This document shows, piece by piece, positions 46,959 through 57,000 of a stretch of DNA of 64,000 nucleotides. Made by a program: the position numbers and the translations under genes. The stretch's first letter is position 1, and each line of letters begins with the position of its first letter. This stretch comes from Bathymodiolus brooksi (Eukaryota > Mollusca > Bivalvia > Mytilida > Modiolidae): positions 54,698,036 through 54,762,035 of the forward strand of contig OY804579.1 in NCBI GenBank assembly GCA_963680875.1, read 5' to 3'. The notes below the pieces were generated by a model, which worked only from the letters and a program-made list of their open reading frames with translations, did no database searches and was not told where the DNA came from.

Positions 46959-48540
46959 CAGGGTTCATACACCTTTTTTGTGAGAAAATTCCATGACTTT
47001 TCAAGGACTTTTCCAGGATTTTTTTTAGTTTTTCCAGGACCAACTTTAAGCAAACTGTCAACGAGTATCAGTGAAATTTTGAGTAATCACATTATTTATC
47101 ATGTTCTAACCTTTGCATACGAGTATATAAGAAAGTATCCATCATAAACAGCACACTTGGTAGCCATTTATGTCAATTACAACCCTTTCAGTTTTCTATT
47201 TAAATTTTTTTAACTTAATTCTAGTATACAATGTAGCTTGGATGTCCAGCTGTTTTTTTTTTTTAAATTGTTGAATTAGAGATTCATCTTAATAAAAGAA
47301 CATATACAATAAGTATATCTTTTTTTTTATCTTTCTTTTGATTGATTCCATCAAATATTGAAGGATTCCAAAGACTGCCAAAGAGCATGCTTCGGTTCTC
47401 CAAGGGCTATTTGTTTGCTATCATATCGTCTGAGAACATACTCTGAAAAACCTGTACAATGTCTGTATAACTTATGAAAGAAAAGTGGCTTTTTACCATG
47501 TTTAATGTCAAAATTATATCTCCACTTTTATGAAATCTGTTGTTGCCACAGACTCCTCCAATAATTTTTTTGTAGGCTGGACACTGGCTGGTTCCACTTG
47601 ATTATTAACCCACGCTGACAGTCTCAAACTGCTTTTTTTATATGTTCGGAGTGTTTTGTTGACTAAATGTGACTTTTATGTCCACTCTTCCTCCTATATT
47701 ACTGATGTTAATATCCTTTATACACACATTACATGATGCAGCTTTAAATTTGTTCTGTATTTGAGACAGACACTTATATTCTGGCTTTTCACGCCATTTA
47801 TGATTTAATGTTAAAAGAAGAGTTTCCAGCCATTTTGTGGCAAAAACTACAACATTCTGTATTTGTATGTGGAAGCTGTCATTTATAAAATATGGAAATA
47901 CACACCTCACAAGCGAGCTATATTATAAAATTGGTAGATGATTTATTTTTAGAAAAATCATAATGTTTAGTGTTCCTCTGGGCTCTTCTTCAAGGGCAGT
48001 TTCACCCATATTCGAAAAATAAAATTGTTTTTGACCAAATGAGCCTTTTGCTTTGCTCTCACTACTTCCCACATCCAGCCATCTTTTTATATTCAGGGTT
48101 ATCTAACCACTTGATCTGAAAATGGCAGTTGCCTGACATTTTAAAAGCCAAAAGTACGTTTTCCAATATCTGGTTTCCTACTGCAACACCGTTTAATGCA
48201 GGAAACTGTAGTACATTAGGAAACCAGTCTATACATCCGGTTGCATATTTTTACAAATAATTTTAAAGAAACGAACTTAACATCCTTATTTTACATTTAC
48301 CGCAACTGGTGCCGTGTTTCAAGTACATCTAAAGGAAACAGTTACGACAGAAATCGGGAGAATCTCTTAATTTTAGATGTTTGAATACATTTAATAAAGA
48401 TTACAGCTCAAATAATAATTTTCCATGACTATTCAAGGACTTTTCGATAAAATACAGTTTTCCATGACTTTTAAAGGCCTTTATTTTACAAAATAAAAAT
48501 CCATGACTTTTCCAGGATTCCATGACCCGTACGAACCCTG
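46959..48540 (-). mobile_element. Second hAT-like element nested inside the first, with CCTTTT duplication
   Basis: Ends CAGGGTTCATAC and (complement) CAGGGTTCGTACGGG, followed on both sides by 'ccatgacttttc'/'ccaggatt' subterminal repeats. A 6-bp duplication CCTTTT is present at 46953-46958 and 48541-48546. It carries a zinc-finger relic on the minus strand. 1,582 bp. Confidence 0.82.
47638..47910 (-). pseudogene. Transposon zinc-finger (BED-like) relic
   Basis: 90-codon minus-strand frame with FKAASCNVCIKDINISNIGG, resembling the C-x2-C-x-K-D-I-x-I-S-x-M-G zinc-finger start found in some hAT-transposon proteins. The expected following Leu/His residues are lost after a frame change. It sits inside an element with hAT-like ends, which supports the reading. 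Confidence 0.5.
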
Positions 48541-49034
48541 CCTTTTTTCAGCCAACGCTTACGCATAAAAGTGCCCTTTTCAGAAGTAGCACCCTGCCCT
48601 TTTGAAATCCTAGCTAGAACACTGCATATGCTTCCTACCAAGTTTTGGCTCATTTGGCCAAGCGGTTTTAGAGGAGAAGATTTTTTAGAAATTGACCAAC
48701 CAGAAACAAGAATTGCCTATGGCGGCCATGTTTGTAAACGGATCGGAGCGAAATGAGCAATCTTTATAGAGGACCTTCCACAAATGCTTCCTACCGCGTT
48801 CCAGTTCATTTGGCTTAGCGGCTTTAGAGGAGAAGATTAAAATGTAAAAAGTTAACAGACGGATGCCAAAAGATCACTTTGCCTTTGGCAAGGTGAGCTA
48901 AAACGACTTTTTCTTAAGTATATGTTTTTTTTTTTTTTAAATCTTATTGTCACCATATTCTTTTTCATTTAAGCTGGATGGTGCATTGGTAACCAATGGA
49001 AACAATAAACAGCAAGTGTAAGATTGTTGATTCC

Positions 49035-49270
49035 CATCAAGTGAGCAATTTTTTTTTCCAGCTATACCTATATCAGTGAGAACAAGTTACTTTTTGATGA
49101 AATGGCGATGATGTATGCTTTGTACTAGACCAACACGCTATTAGATTTTTTTAAAAGTTAGCTCATGTTGCTTCCACTCTGAATTATTATCCTGATTCCA
49201 AGTTATTGCTTTCTCCTTACTGCTATGTTGTGACTGATTCCAGCCCATGGCTAGGTGTCCTCAATACAAC
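49035..49270 (+). mobile_element. Second SINE-like family, copy 2
   Basis: 'tttttccagctatacctata', 'gctttgtactagaccaacac' and 'gattccagcccatggctagg' follow the order seen at 34040-34385. Confidence 0.6.
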
Positions 49271-49448
49271 TGTATGCAATACAGTTTTATTACTTGTATT
49301 AAGCAAGTGGTTTAACAGGGTACTCATGTTTCATTCACCATTTAAACATACCTCCACAATATAACCAAAATATTTTTGTAAGTGGTGTTAAACACCCATG
49401 TCATCATTTAAATACAAATATTTTTCTTTGTAATTAAATAACCCTTAC

Positions 49449-49474
49449 CATCAAACTCTGTGGTTGTCTACGTC
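49449..49474 (-). CDS. RNA-binding gene micro-exon (26 nt)
   Basis: Acceptor TATTTTCAG, donor GTAAGG. Enters in phase 1 (G carried over), encodes GRRQPQSLM and leaves in phase 0. A short basic Gln-containing link between the Met/Gly-rich exon and the micro-exon at 45410-45444. Confidence 0.75.
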
Positions 49475-50013
49475 CTGAAAATATAAATAAAAATTTCTTA
49501 TTTTTCAGTTTTTATTATTATTAATCCTTTGATATACAGATTTAGTCACTACATAATCTCATGATAAGCTAAATCTATTTTAATGAAAAACACTTTATGA
49601 TAAGCTAAATCTATGTTAATGAAAAACACTTTATGTCATGTAGAAACACTGTATGTAAGAAGACCATATCAACAATGAATTGCTTTACAATATCAAATTA
49701 TGTTAAAACATTTCCAACACTTGATTTTGAATGCTAAATTTTGAACATTATCTACAAAAGTTTTATTTAACTGTATTTGGCATAAAGAAAAGAATTTGAT
49801 AAAATTCTATTCAATAAACAGGACTAATAATGAACACACAAACCTGACTGGTTTCAAAACCATATACAGTACTGAAATTTGTGCTGGGAAACTTTAAAGA
49901 GTTGTGAAACAATGTTTCATTTCAATGGAATTAACTTCTCCTTTTCATCCACTTGAATGAGAAGTTACTTATTCATCTATTTTGACAGTGGCAAGAAGCA
50001 TGGAAACACTTAA

Positions 50014-50100
50014 ATTCTATAATAAATATGTACCTCCCATATTTCTATTTTAATTTCTACAATAAATACTTAATATCTCCCATATTTCCATTTTAATTTT
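50014..50100 (-). repeat. Two diverged duplicates of the exon 50189-50402 donor region
   Basis: 'ataaatatgtacctcccata' (50022) and 'taatatctcccatatttcca' (50070) repeat the true junction 'ataaatacctacctcccata' at 50178. On the minus strand the first copy still reads GGGAG followed by GTACAT, a possible cryptic donor. The second has lost GT. Confidence 0.7.
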
Positions 50101-50160
50101 GATGCCACGATATAGCTGAAATACTGCTAAAGTTGGAACTAAACACCAATTAATCAATAT
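50101..50160 (+). repeat. SINE tail inserted between the duplicated junctions
   Basis: 'gccacgatatagctgaaata' then 'ctgctaaagttggaactaaa' and 'caccaattaatcaatat'. Flanking 'ttttaatt' on both sides may be its target duplication. Confidence 0.6.
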
Positions 50161-50188
50161 ATTTTTAATTTCTATAATAAATACCTAC

Positions 50189-50402
50189 CTCCCATATTTC
50201 TATTTTGGTTGTATCCACTTTCATAATCATCAAATCCATAGTCTCCACCATAATCATCATATCCACCACCTGATCCCATTCTACCCATGCCTCCTCCTCC
50301 CATCCTATTGCCCATACCTCTACCCATTCCACTATCTCCTCCCATGCCCTGACTCATTCTCATCATTGCCATCATTTGATTCATCATCAAGTTTTGACTG
50401 AC
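50189..50402 (-). CDS. RNA-binding gene exon: Met/Gly-rich, Tyr/Asp segment (214 nt)
   Basis: Acceptor TTTATTATAG, donor GTAGGT; phase 0 in, 1 out. Encodes VSQNLMMNQMMAMMRMSQGM, then GMGRGMGNRMGGGGMG and YDDYGGDYGFDDYESG, ending NRNMG. Low complexity, consistent with a flexible tail. Confidence 0.8.
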
Positions 50403-50461
50403 CTATAATAAACATGACCACATTAACAGATGTTAAATTTACCATTTGGCAAGAAAACCAG

Positions 50462-50660
50462 AAATAGCTCCACTAATTGTGAGCTTAAATCCCACTCAGG
50501 CAAGGTGTACTCGATACAACATTATGTGATCAAGTTTTTTAGTGACTTACGGCAGGTCTGTGGTTTTCTCCAGGGATTCCGGTTTCCTCCACCAATAAAA
50601 CTGACCGCCACGATATAATTGAAATATTGTTGAAAGTGGCATTAAACACCATAAACCCAC
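50462..50660 (+). mobile_element. SINE, head truncated
   Basis: Plus strand: 'gagcttaaatcccactcagg', 'aaggtgtactcgatacaaca', 'ttctccagggattccggttt', 'cctccaccaataaaactgac' and tail 'attgaaatattgttgaaag', 'ggcattaaacacc'. The B-box-like region has decayed. Confidence 0.75.
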
Positions 50661-50679
50661 CCACCCTGATTGATATAGG

Positions 50680-51010
50680 CAAGGAACAAACAAGAATAGT
50701 CCATGGTAGATCAAAACAAAATGAGAATTTTATGTCAAGGACCTCACATACATTACTTACAAGTACCACCTAACAATTCATTTGGACATATAGTTTTAGA
50801 AGAATATTTAAAATTTTTCATCCAATCAGAAGCAAGAATTGCCCATGGCAGCAATGTTTTATCCCTGCTAGGTCAAGACAAATGAGGAAATTTTGTAGAG
50901 GACCTCACATACATTATTTGTACTAACTATAAAATGATTTGAACTTTTAGTTTCATAGGAGAAGAATTTTAAATATTCAGCCAATAAGACACAAGAATTG
51001 CAGGTAGCGA
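50680..51010 (+). repeat. Modular repeat fragment, diverged
   Basis: Two modules with 'catccaatcagaagcaagaa', 'gcccatggcagcaatgtttt' and 'tttgtagaggacctcacata'. No hairpin ends. Confidence 0.6.
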
Positions 51011-51061
51011 TTATTTTGTTTTGCCAGATCAACAGTACAGTCTGTGCATGATATTCTCAAA

Positions 51062-51183
51062 TAGTTTAGCTTTATGGTATTTAATGCCACTTTCAACAAT
51101 ATTTCAGTTATATCATGGCAGTCAGTTTTATTGGTAGAGGAAACCGGAGTACCCGGAGAAAACCACCGACCCGTTGCAATTCT
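51062..51183 (-). repeat. SINE tail and middle
   Basis: 'ggtatttaatgccactttc', 'aacaatatttcagttatatc', 'agttttattggtagaggaaa' and 'ggagtacccggagaaaacca' on the plus strand. Confidence 0.7.
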
Positions 51184-51446
51184 CAAATGTATTTATCCAA
51201 ATCACAAAAACAACCCACCTTATTACAAGTTGTTATTACGATGATATATATATATATATAATTCAACTGTCTCTGACATGTCATTTCATCAATTACAATA
51301 AATCTAGCTCACTGTAAATATTATAATGATAAAACATTAGACGTTTGACAGAATGTAATTTGTTTCCTCTGCTATTACTCATTGGCAAATATCTTTATTC
51401 TCAGTAGTTAAACAATACTACAGACAATCATTCATTATTTACTTAC

Positions 51447-51703
51447 TCCATCTCTCATTCTTCCTCCTCCACTTCCCATTCCCATTCGTCCACTTCCATA
51501 TCCCAATCCTCCACCTCCTCCAAAGGCTCCCATCTGTCTGGCTTGGTTGTATTTCTGTTTAACAGCCTGTGAACGATTAAATGATTTTCCAGCACCACCA
51601 CGTCCTCGTTGATTTTGATTCCTCTTCTGTCCATCCTTAGATTTACGATCTTGTTCTCGCTTCCTTTTTTCTTTCTCTTCATTTTCGTCTTTTTCTTCTT
51701 CCT
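51447..51703 (-). CDS. RNA-binding gene exon: E/K-rich linker and RG box (257 nt)
   Basis: Acceptor ATTTTGACAG, donor GTAAGT; phase 1 in, 0 out. Encodes EEEEKDENEEKEKRKREQDR (charged, probably a helix), then NQNQRGRGGAGKSFNRSQAV, KQKYNQARQMGAFGGGGG and MGMGSGGGRMRDG. The RGRGG box is a typical arginine-methylation/RNA-contact site. The order matches proteins in which an RRM pair is followed by a charged helix and an RG tail. Confidence 0.85.
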
Positions 51704-52138
51704 CTGTCAAAATTTAATTTAAAAGAAAATTTAAAGTTTATACAAAATAAGCAAATTTATCAACAAACTAAAGGCTCACCTGATTACAATTGTTATAACC
51801 TTCTTTCTAAGAATGTTTGATAAAAACAAAATTTTCCTCAGGACTATACACTTAACTAGGGCCTCCAAAAAATAATTAGGATGACCTTACATTTTCACAA
51901 GTATTTCAAACATTAGTGGTACAAAGTGAGCACCTTTGATTTACTACTTAGATTGCCACCTCTTGTTCGACTCTACCAGGTTATGGAACCTAGGAGTTGT
52001 CCAGTTTATGGTGTTGGCAAAACTTAGTCTTTCTTTATAATATGCTTTTTGTTCACTGGATAATTGAATTACCATATGTTCTGAAATATCTGTACCGTCA
52101 CATCCGACATCTTGGGAAAAGTTTCTCAGAACCTATCT

Positions 52139-52218
52139 TAGTTTATAATCCGCACCCCCATCCCAGAAAATCCCTTTAAAGGTAAATTTATGCAGCTAAT
52201 ACAAGGCTTTCTACGGTA
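52139..52218 (+). repeat. Dispersed repeat shared with 60.1 kb
   Basis: 'taatccgcacccccatccca' then 'gcagctaatacaaggcttt' is repeated at 60098-60172 ('taatgtgcacccccatccct', 'gcagctaatacaaggctttt'). Ends resemble the 31.7-kb MITE interior ('ataatgcgcac'). Confidence 0.65.
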
Positions 52219-52369
52219 GGAGATAACTGTATTGTATTTTAAGCTTTGCAGATGTAAATTGTCTGTTTTACAGTGGCAAAATTGTGTACGCGTCGCTAGG
52301 TAAACAGATATTTGTGACTAAAACCCAGATTTACACCAGCAAAGCTTAAAATACAATACAGTTATCTCC
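52219..52369. mobile_element. 151-bp MITE with ~30-nt inverted ends
   Basis: Left GGAGATAACTGTATTGTATT then TTAAGCTTTGC is matched exactly by the complement of the right end over about 31 nt. Internal sequence of about 85 nt includes 'gtacgcgtcgctagg'. No coding. The duplication at its borders was not clear. Confidence 0.9.
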
Positions 52370-52568
52370 ATTCTAATGCAATACTCAACATTAAAATGTA
52401 TTCTTGCATATCCCTGTGTCTACAAATCACACAAATTAAAATTCTGCAAAATGTTGTTGACGACTTTGGCACATAAACATCATGATGTCATATGAAGATT
52501 TCCCGATTAAAACGTAAAGATCAGACATTTTTGATTTCGTGTACGCTTCAATTTTGATTAATAACTGT

Positions 52569-53046
52569 CGCTCACCTTTCATTCTGCTTTGAGAAAACTT
52601 AATAGAGCACCTTCCATAGGTGCTTCCCACCAAATTTCGGTTAATTTTGGCAAAGCAGTTTCAGAAATCGACCAATCTAAAACAAGAATTGCCTATGATG
52701 GCCATGTTTGTAAACGGATCAAAACGGAATGAGCAATTCCCATAGAGGACCTGCCATAGATGCTTCCTACCACATTTCGGTCCATTTGGCCAAGCTGTTT
52801 CAGAGTAGAAGATTTTTAGAAATCAACCAATCAGAAACAAGAATTGCCTGTGGCAGCCATGTTTGTTAATGGATCGGGACGAAATGAGCAATCTTTATAG
52901 AGGACCTTCCATAGATGTTTCCTACCAAGTTTCAGTTCATTTGGCTGAGGGGTTTCAGAGGAGAAGATTAAAATGTGAAAAGTTAATGGACGACGGACGC
53001 CAAGTGATGACAAAAGCTCACAATTGCCTTTGGCAAGGTGAGCTAA
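52569..53046 (+). mobile_element. Modular hairpin-ended repeat E6
   Basis: Starts 'gtcgctcacctttcattctg', the same 5' part as 63329-63349, so this is a subfamily. Three modules with 'gatgcttcctacca' and 'gaccaatc'. 3' end 'gacgccaagtgatgacaaaa' and hairpin 53015-53044 (AGCTCACAATTGCC, TTT, GGCAAGGTGAGCT, imperfect). The classic 5' hairpin is absent. Confidence 0.75.
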
Positions 53047-53129
53047 AAATTCACTAAAATAAGTTTGCAAAGTAGGCATTTAAAATATTTTTGTGTATTG
53101 TTGTAAATGTGACATGTAGAATTTCACAC

Positions 53130-54041
53130 TTATATAGTAGGAAGGAGATTTAACATAGATTGTATGCAAGTATGTTGTGTGGCGAGATTACCCATAGTGC
53201 AATTCGTTGACGATGCACGTGCCTTGATTAATGTTGGAAATTTTCACCGCTTCAACATTTCAAACCAGTATTTGTAAGTATATAAAACCATAATTACAGA
53301 TATAAAGTGAAAATATCTGTCCTAAATACCAATCATAAAAAAGTATCGACTTTTTGTAGATGTATCACCAATATTTCATCAATAATTGACATTAATCGAT
53401 TTGCCCTTTTGACCTTCATAATCCCGCCTATTATGGGCGGTTAAGACTCAAAATTTAAATTTCAAACGCCTCTCTTCTCTCATCATACCGAATGTTGAAG
53501 CGGAGCCGTTATTTTTGTGATAATATGAATATTTTTCAATGCATAGAAGGAGTTTATTGAAAACAGTGCTCCCGATTTGTATTTATTAGAGATTGCTTAC
53601 CATCATTTGTCAAAATGGCGGCATTCTGGGCGGCCTATTTAGATATCAATAAACTTCCTTGTTTACATGAAATCGATATACCAGTGTATAAATGTGTATT
53701 CGATATATAGAACAAAACTTGGCGTGATTGGTTTCTTTGTTTTATCATTTTAAATATGTTTTTAGATGTATGAAACTCTACTGTACTTTTTTTTAATTTT
53801 ATGTGTACGAGGGGCGATACAGAAAAAAATCAAAAAAACTTTTCCATTGAACCTATATCGGCAAATCCAAGGATTGTTTTGTGTAGTGTAATATATAGAC
53901 GATGCACAACACAAACTTTGGTGTGTAATTGGTTGATTTTCCTACGAATTCTCAAGGCATTTCAAAATGAATGAATTAATTTTTGCTCTGTTGTAGCATA
54001 AAATCTCGCCATGCGAGATTTGAATCCTTTCTACTATATAA
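53130..54041. mobile_element. 912-bp inverted-end element (TTATATAGTAG)
   Basis: Left TTATATAGTAGGAAGGA and right (complement) TTATATAGTAGAAAGGA are inverted repeats. Near the right end, 54001-54021 is a palindrome (AAATCTCGC-CAT-GCGAGATTT), and 'ggcgagat' also occurs near the left end (53182). No transposase. TATA at the border would fit a TA-targeting element; inference. Confidence 0.7.
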
Positions 54042-54259
54042 ATCCTTGCCAATACAAACAAATTGTATTAGAATGGATATTTCTTCCTTGTTAACTGTGG
54101 CAATGATTTTATGCTGCTGTGAAAGTTGATCACTATGGTTGATACTAAACTGTAATCACTATATATAATTGTACATGATTAAGTTTCCAATCCAAAAGAA
54201 TATTTCATGCTATACAGTTACATGTGAGGGGAAAGGAGACAACTATATAATAAACTAAC

Positions 54260-54384
54260 CTTTTTTACCAACAAACTGGTATTTGTTGTGCAAGGTGACC
54301 TTGACATCTCCAATCTCTACATCTTTGTTGTCATTAAAGCACTGTTTGGATGCCTTCTTTGAACGAAATTCTAAGAATGCTGCC
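54260..54384 (-). CDS. RNA-binding gene exon: second half of RRM 2 (125 nt)
   Basis: Acceptor ATCTTGTAG, donor GTTAGT; phase 2 in, 1 out. Encodes (G)AAFLEFRSKKASKQCFND and VEIGDVKVTLHNKYQFVGKK. GAAFLEF matches RNP1 of the RRM (beta-3), followed by helix 2 and the beta-4 strand. The usual second aromatic of RNP1 is Phe; the first is replaced by Ala. Confidence 0.85.
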
Positions 54385-54432
54385 CTACAAGATTTATAAT
54401 GTTTCTGTTAATATGTGATTTATTTGTGAAAT

Positions 54433-54612
54433 ACAGTCAAACTTGCCCATGAGGTCACCTCTATTAAGCAGTCACCTGTATTAAAGGGTCACCCTTTTCT
54501 TGTTCTGACATAGAAAAGCTCATAAATTGAACCTCTTTTAAGAGGTCACCTATCTTAAAAGACCACTTTTGCTTTGTCCCAAAGGTGACATCTTATAATA
54601 CAGGTTAGACTG
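54433..54612. mobile_element. MITE with CAGTCAAACTTG ends
   Basis: Left CAGTCAAACTTGCCCATG, right (complement) CAGTCTAACCTG. Inside, 'gaggtcacctctattaagca' and 'aagaggtcacctatcttaaa' repeat a motif on both halves. Ends are like those of 61409-61588 and 34741-34904. Confidence 0.7.
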
Positions 54613-55019
54613 AATATATGTTAGTCTCCTAATGCTGTGCAATTCTCATAGGTTATATGTTAAACTATCTTTTACAATGATGGTCCTACTGTGTTCCAAT
54701 TGACACAAAACACATCTTGTACTTCTAATTGTATAGAGAATCTCTACAAGATTAAACATACATATGTACATTAGGCTTTCATCTTCCATAACTGAGGTGA
54801 CATTTGATTTTTTTACACATGGAACCCATGTTCTGTGGTGGCTGCCATATTGGATTTCAGATACTAGGCACAAAAATAAACCAACAAACTTGATCATTTG
54901 ATCCACATTTACTTTTCCTTTGAAATATGTAAATGTTTGTATGTTGCTTGTTTCTTCATACATCAGGTTCAGTAATGTCAGATTCTTAAACATTTATTTG
55001 TCCACGATCCACCTAATTT

Positions 55020-56099
55020 CAGAGTTTTTGAAATTGGTCTGACCATCGGGGGCAGATTTTCGGCAGGTCTGACAGAAGCCTCATACTTGGCGGTCCTATT
55101 GTCCGCCAAACATTTTGTTGTTTTTTTGTACGTAATGGCTTTGCCAAACATGTCCCGTGGTTATTGATTTCTTGTTTAACAGATTGCTTATGCAACCTTG
55201 GTTCTAAATATAACGGTTGTATTTGTCCAGGTTTCATAAATAGCAAATCCGGTAAACAAAGTTATCCGCGGTCCTTCTGTAACATTATCGTTGATTGGTG
55301 GGATTAGGGGAATCCCTTTAAAGAATATCTTGTACAATCTTGTGATTGCCGACAGTAACCAAATAAGAACTTAAAACTAGTTCCGACCAATGCAAATTGT
55401 TTAAAGGCGACGTCGATTTCTAAGAAAAGCGATTCTATTTTTGTAAGATTGTTTATTTACTTGACCATCATCAAAAACTTTTACCCGTTTTGAATTTAGA
55501 TTTTTTTTAATTTACCGGCAAGGATTTAAAATGTTTATTTTCTCTACTACTGTGTTTTTTGCGGAACGAAGGTACCGATGACGATTTGTATCTTAATATC
55601 TTATGTCCTTACCAGCTTCAAAGAAATGTTGTGGCCCATAAAATTTATAAAGGGTGCTCGTCCTGGATTAAAAAGGCCGGCACAAGTCACAATGCAACAA
55701 ATGCAGAAAAAAGATTTAAATTTGAAAAGGAGAAAAGGCCTGAACGGATTTTCAATGCAAGGTCGTTCCTGGTTAAAATATGACCGTGATGAAAATGTCA
55801 TGATATGTACAATATGTACAAAGTATGGTAAACAAGGGGAAAACGGAAATCTAAAAAAACAGCTCTGGAGCTGGAGCTTAAAAGAGAATTTATTTGAATG
55901 AAATGTTATATAAAATTATATTGAATGAAATAAAATGTTGCATCTTAATAACACTTATGTATATGCCAAATACATGTAGTGGTATGGAATAAAATTTACA
56001 TGCTTTCAGAAATTTCTGTTAAAGTGTTTAGGTCAGGCAGAAACTGATATAGTGTAGGACCTATTGTCCTGCAGTCATAAACAAATTTCAAAAACTCTG
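55020..56099 (+). mobile_element. hAT-like element with TAATTT duplication and zinc-finger fragment
   Basis: Ends CAGAGTTTTTGAAATTGG and (complement) CAGAGTTTTTGAAATTTG. A perfect 6-bp duplication TAATTT flanks it (55014-55019, 56100-56105). Subterminal 'aggtctgacagaagcc' and 'gtcaggcagaaactga' form a direct pair, as do 'cctattgtccgcc' and 'cctattgtcctgc'. It carries an N-terminal transposase-like fragment at 55626-55901. 1,080 bp. Confidence 0.85.
55626..55901 (+). pseudogene. TTF-type zinc-finger fragment of a hAT transposase
   Basis: Plus-strand frame with GLNGFSMQGRSWLKYDRDEN, then VMICTICTKYGKQGENG. It matches the W-L-x-Y-D...M-x-C-x2-C-x-K start of the TTF/C17orf113-type zinc finger at the N-terminus of ZMYM/ZNF862-like hAT transposases. 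The frame stops soon after (LKENLFE), so the finger and all of the catalytic part are missing. Lies between matching inverted ends, which supports a deletion derivative. Confidence 0.7.
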
Positions 56100-56129
56100 T
56101 AATTTTCATAAAAGGCTATGACGACAAAT

Positions 56130-56385
56130 ATAAATTTGAATGGGGAACGACTCAAGGACCATTCTACTAAAGCCACACTAATTTAGCCCATTGGATTCAG
56201 ACGCATTTAAATATTAAAAGTGAGCAAACGATGTTGCTCAAGGTTAAAATATAAATTTGAATGGGGAATGGCTCAATGACCATTCTACTAAAGCCACACT
56301 AATTTGGCCCATTGGTTTCAGAAGCATTTAAATATTAAAAGTGAACTAACGATGTTGCCCATGGGTAAAAGCTCATTTCCACTTA
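56130..56385 (+). repeat. ~122-bp direct duplication
   Basis: 'ataaatttgaatggggaac' (56129) and 'ataaatttgaatggggaat' (56251) start two copies that share 'gaccattctactaaagccac' and 'ttaaatattaaaagtga'. They also resemble the modular-family boxes ('tggcccattggtttcagaag'). Confidence 0.85.
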
Positions 56386-57000
56386 AAAATATATTTGATG
56401 TTAATATACACTATAAATTATTGGCTTTGCAAAGAATGGATTTATCATAGCAATATCCCATCAAAAGCAAGGCCCGAGATGGATGAGAAATGTATTTCAA
56501 ACAAAACATCAAAGATAGTAGGGTTAATCGACGGTTTGTCAAAGTGACGTCACTGATGTCATGTTAGAAATCGACAATAATATCTTTGTTTCAGGCTTGT
56601 CGCTTGATAATCAACATACTTACTTAATACATGCTCAGTGTACAATAAATATAAATAAAGGTTACTACATGTATCTATATTTGTTTTTTACCTTCTTTTA
56701 AGTAAACTAATTAAGAACATGGAATAAATAAACCGGTATATCATTAAGCGTTCCGAGTACACAGATAGTGATAGATTGACAACATTTATTCCAGAAACGT
56801 GTCATGCATACTAAAATAGACATCTACGTTATTATTGCTATCACTGGGTCGATAATGCTGTGATTGAACTATTAGTCCAGAGGGTATCATCCTCCCAGTA
56901 GTCAGTGATTTGCCATCAGATATCTTTACTATTGATACTTCCAGTTCCTTAAAACTTGCAGTGTGTGTGTGCACCAACAAGATGTTGCATGCTACGTCGT

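Larger units (their letters stand above)
45933..48624. mobile_element. hAT-like element inserted in E5, with CATAT duplication
   Basis: Ends CAGTGTTCTCGCTAG and (complement) CAGTGTTCTAGCTAGG. A perfect 5-bp duplication CATAT flanks it (45928-45932, 48625-48629). Subterminal regions repeat 'gccctgcccttt' and 'gtgcccttttca' several times. No transposase of its own is visible. 2,692 bp including the inner insertion. Confidence 0.85.
45662..48900 (+). mobile_element. Modular hairpin-ended repeat E5, split by a nested insertion
   Basis: 5' end with hairpin near 45666-45684 (AGCTCA ... TGAGC) and 'gcctgtgacgctcactt'. Modules with 'gagcaatctttatagaga', 'gaccaacccgtaacaag'. The copy is interrupted at 45928 and resumes at 48625 in the same module ('catatgcttcctaccaagt'). 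3' hairpin at 48871-48899 (TCACTTTGCC, TTT, GGCAAGGTGA). Confidence 0.8.
45445..49448 (-). other. 4.0-kb intron carrying nested transposons
   Basis: Donor GTAAGG, acceptor TTATAG. Almost entirely occupied by modular element E5 and the insertions inside it, then a second-family SINE. Confidence 0.7.
49475..50188 (-). other. Intron with copies of the neighbouring splice junction
   Basis: 714-bp intron. Contains a 36-bp tandem duplication ('atgataagctaaatctattt' at 49561 and 49597) and two extra copies of the exon-50189 junction region (see 50014-50100). Confidence 0.7.
50403..51446 (-). other. Intron, 1.04 kb, mostly SINE and modular-repeat scraps
   Basis: Donor GTAAGT, acceptor TTATAG. Contains the three repeats listed next and an AT microsatellite at 51246-51262. 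Confidence 0.7.
51704..54259 (-). other. 2.6-kb intron with MITEs and modular repeat E6
   Basis: Donor GTTAGT, acceptor TTGACAG. Inserted elements listed separately. 51.7-52.1 kb is AT-rich without recognised content. Confidence 0.7.
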
